Assembly: GCA_963836785.1 (NCBI GenBank)
Contig: CAWIKW010000001.1
Coordinates: 806,001-870,000, forward strand
Source of the DNA: DASQPR01 sp963836785
GTDB taxonomy: Bacteria > Actinomycetota > Actinomycetes > Mycobacteriales > Micromonosporaceae
Length of the DNA stretch: 64,000 nucleotides
Direction of reading: 5' to 3'
Below are positions 62,623-64,000 of this stretch, piece after piece. A program made the position numbers and the translations under genes. The notes under the pieces were generated by a model. It searched no databases and was not told where the DNA came from. It saw only the letters and a program-made list of their open reading frames with translations. How positions within the stretch are numbered: position 1 is the first letter of the stretch; every line of letters begins with the position of its first letter.

Positions 62623-63129
62623 TCACAGTCGGCCTGTATCGCGTTCGCACGTGACGTCCACCTCGATCACATCGAGGTTTCCTCCAACCCAGCTGTCGAC
62701 CTGCTGGGTTGACATGCGCACAACATCGTCAAGCTGGTATTCAGACGTTTCGCGAGTAAGCGACACATCGCAGCGGCCCGTCTGAGGCGTCGTTGGATCG
62801 GCATCGGCCACTCCATGCCAACCCGTTCCGGGTGGATCGATGCCCTGTGTCGGCACCCAGACCAGCCCCGGCCCTGTGAACCCAAGCATGGGATCGAGCC
62901 TGGCCGGTCCGACGTACCAACGCTGGACGCAGTTACACGAGTCACTGCCGCCGTGGTAGGCGCTGATGTCGTGGTAGACCGCGTCCACCCGAATCAGTCC
63001 CATGTAGGCCACGCTGTGCTCGCTTGGGTCTCCAAAGAATCGGGAATATAACCTACCCGCCCCGGCGGTCAGGCCAATGAGGCACGTAGCGACAAGCGCG
63101 TACGCAAGCAACTTCCGACGCCTGCTCAT
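62623..63129 (-). CDS. Hypothetical secreted or membrane-anchored protein
   Basis: 168 aa. An N-terminal hydrophobic signal (LLAYALVATCLIGLTAGAG) is followed by a soluble domain with four Cys (SDSCNCVQRW, GRCDVSL, DVTCERD) that could form two disulfides. Phrases such as LGFTGPGLVWVPTQGIDPPGTGWHG and TSEYQLDDVVRMSTQQVDSWVGG give no known family. Outside the cytoplasm by prediction. Confidence 0.6.
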   Translation of the reverse strand: MSRRRKLLAYALVATCLIGLTAGAGRLYSRFFGDPSEHSVAYMGLIRVDAVYHDISAYHGGSDSCNCVQRWYVGPARLDPMLGFTGPGLVWVPTQGIDPPGTGWHGVADADPTTPQTGRCDVSLTRETSEYQLDDVVRMSTQQVDSWVGGNLDVIEVDVTCERDTGRL

Positions 63130-63228
63130 CGCACTCCCTTAGGTTTCTGCGCAAGCTAGCACCCCGGTTCAACACGGTCGGTTCCACTGCTGATATCTGA
63201 CCTGGCCTTTTGGTGTGGCCTCTGTCGC

Positions 63229-63276
63229 CGACGCTCGAATAATGACCCCCTAGCGACGTTCGAATATTGACCCCCT
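63229..63276 (+). repeat. Two 23-bp repeats with 25-bp period at the IS21-type left end
   Basis: Copies begin at 63229 and 63254; both end in GACCCCCT and share CGACG-TCGAAT-TTGACCCCCT blocks with three mismatches. Multiple end repeats of this kind are transposase binding sites of IS21-family elements. Confidence 0.7.
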
Positions 63277-63291
63277 CTTGATGATCGAGAG

Positions 63292-64000
63292 GTGTTGAAC
63301 GTGGAGGACTGGGCGGAGATCCGTCGGCTTCATCGGGCCGAGGGTATGCCGATCAAGGTGATTGCCCGTCGGTTGGGCATTGCGCGGAACACGGTCCGTA
63401 GGGCGATCGCGGCGGCGGAGCCGCCGCGATATGAGCGGGCGGGGAAGGGCTCGATCGTGGATGAGGTCGAGCCGCAGATCCGGGAGTTGTTGAGGCAGTG
63501 GCCGACGATGCCGGCGACGGTGATCGCGGAACGGATCGGCTGGAGCACGGTCGTTGACGGTCCTCAAGGATCGGGTGCGGGTGCTGCGGCCGTTGTTCCT
63601 GCCGCCGGATCCGGCGCAGCGCACCGAATACGAGGCGGGTGCAGATCGCGCAGTGTGATCTGTGGTTCCCGCCGGCGGAGGTCCCGTTGGGATTCGGTCA
63701 GGCCGGGTCCCCGCCGGTGTTGGTGATGGTGGCCGGGTATTCGCGGTGGCTGTCGGCGGTGATGATCCCGTCGCGGCAGATCCCGGACCTGTTGCTGGGT
63801 CATTGGGCGATCATCTCGGCGTTGGGTGTGGCGCCGCGGATGTTGGTCTGGGACAACGAGTCCGGGATCGGTCAGTGGCGCGGTGGCAAGCCGCAGCTGA
63901 CCGCGGCGATGAACGCGTTCCGGGGAACATTGGGGATCACGGTCCGGCAGTGCCGCCCGAACGATCCGGAGTCCAAGGGCCTGGTCGAGCGGGCCAACGG
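63292..64000 (+). pseudogene. istA: IS21-family transposase IstA, frameshifted and cut by the window edge
   Basis: N-terminal HTH in the first frame (WAEIRRLHRAEGMPIKVIARRLGIARNTVRRAIAAAEPPRY, PTMPATVIAERIGWS). Near 63550 the reading moves to a second frame (LTVLKDRVRVLRPLFLPPDP), and near 63640 to a third, where the DDE core continues: QIAQCDLWFPPAEVPLG (Asp1), RMLVWDNESGIGQWRGG (Asp2) and PNDPESKGLVERANG (Glu). Two frameshifts, so probably inactive. The rest and any istB lie beyond the window. Confidence 0.88.

Noticed and set aside
1..64000. CRISPR arrays, rRNA genes, riboswitches
   Set aside because: No regularly spaced repeats with unique spacers, no rRNA sequence, and no recognisable riboswitch core were seen while reading.

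Overview
The window is high-GC DNA with frequent GTG starts, genes joined by GTGA/ATGA stop-start overlaps, PknB-type Ser/Thr kinases, paired c-di-GMP genes, a DivIVA-type coiled-coil protein, DUF3995 and CU044_5270-type proteins and ECF sigma/anti-sigma pairs. This points to a soil-type, morphologically complex actinobacterium. No gene fixes the genus, and coding direction switches often.

Layout. 1-8.8 kb: a subtilase cut by the left edge, a NIPSNAP-like protein, a coupled pair of paralogous lipoproteins, a LacI regulator with a GH13 alpha-glucosidase, a methyltransferase and a 7-TM protein. 9-16 kb: a GGDEF-EAL protein, two ECF sigma modules (one coupled to an SRPBCC protein, one to a putative anti-sigma protein with a His/Pro/Ser tail), DUF3995 and a secreted SMP-30-like protein. 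16-27 kb: STAS protein and Ser/Thr kinase, COG4315-type lipoprotein, DivIVA-like protein, an IscA-like/NTF2-like pair, a beta-helix surface protein and a DHA2 efflux pump. 27-32 kb: a probable sugar-acid locus (IlvD/Edd dehydratase, IclR regulator, 60-codon ORF, two zinc dehydrogenases). 32-40 kb: AlkA glycosylase, membrane GGDEF protein, second kinase, alpha/beta hydrolase, and a MerR regulator beside a DrrA/DrrB-type ABC exporter.

40.8-50.4 kb is bounded by two near-identical 25-bp sequences that look like tRNA 3' ends. It holds an integrase remnant and small accessory genes (DGPF/YciI, VOC, MFS with its DUF5937/ArsR regulator, GNAT, BBE-like flavoprotein, Nudix, phosphotransferase), so it may be an old, decayed integrative element.

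50.8-58 kb is the most interesting part and reads as a defence island: an orphan 362-aa protein, a coiled-coil Mrr-type nuclease, a reverse transcriptase with an HGDD active site and a long alpha-helical C-terminus, and an OLD-type ATPase/TOPRIM nuclease. The RT is split by a -1 frameshift at a GGGG run right after its GLPQG motif, and a gene-poor leader of about 0.5-0.7 kb precedes it. The split could be an inactivating mutation, a sequencing error or recoding; the sequence alone cannot decide.

58-64 kb is mobile-element debris: an N-terminally truncated CU044_5270 protein, an IS256-family element with two compensating frameshifts, small secreted or membrane proteins, and the left end of an IS21-family element with a multiply frameshifted istA running off the edge.
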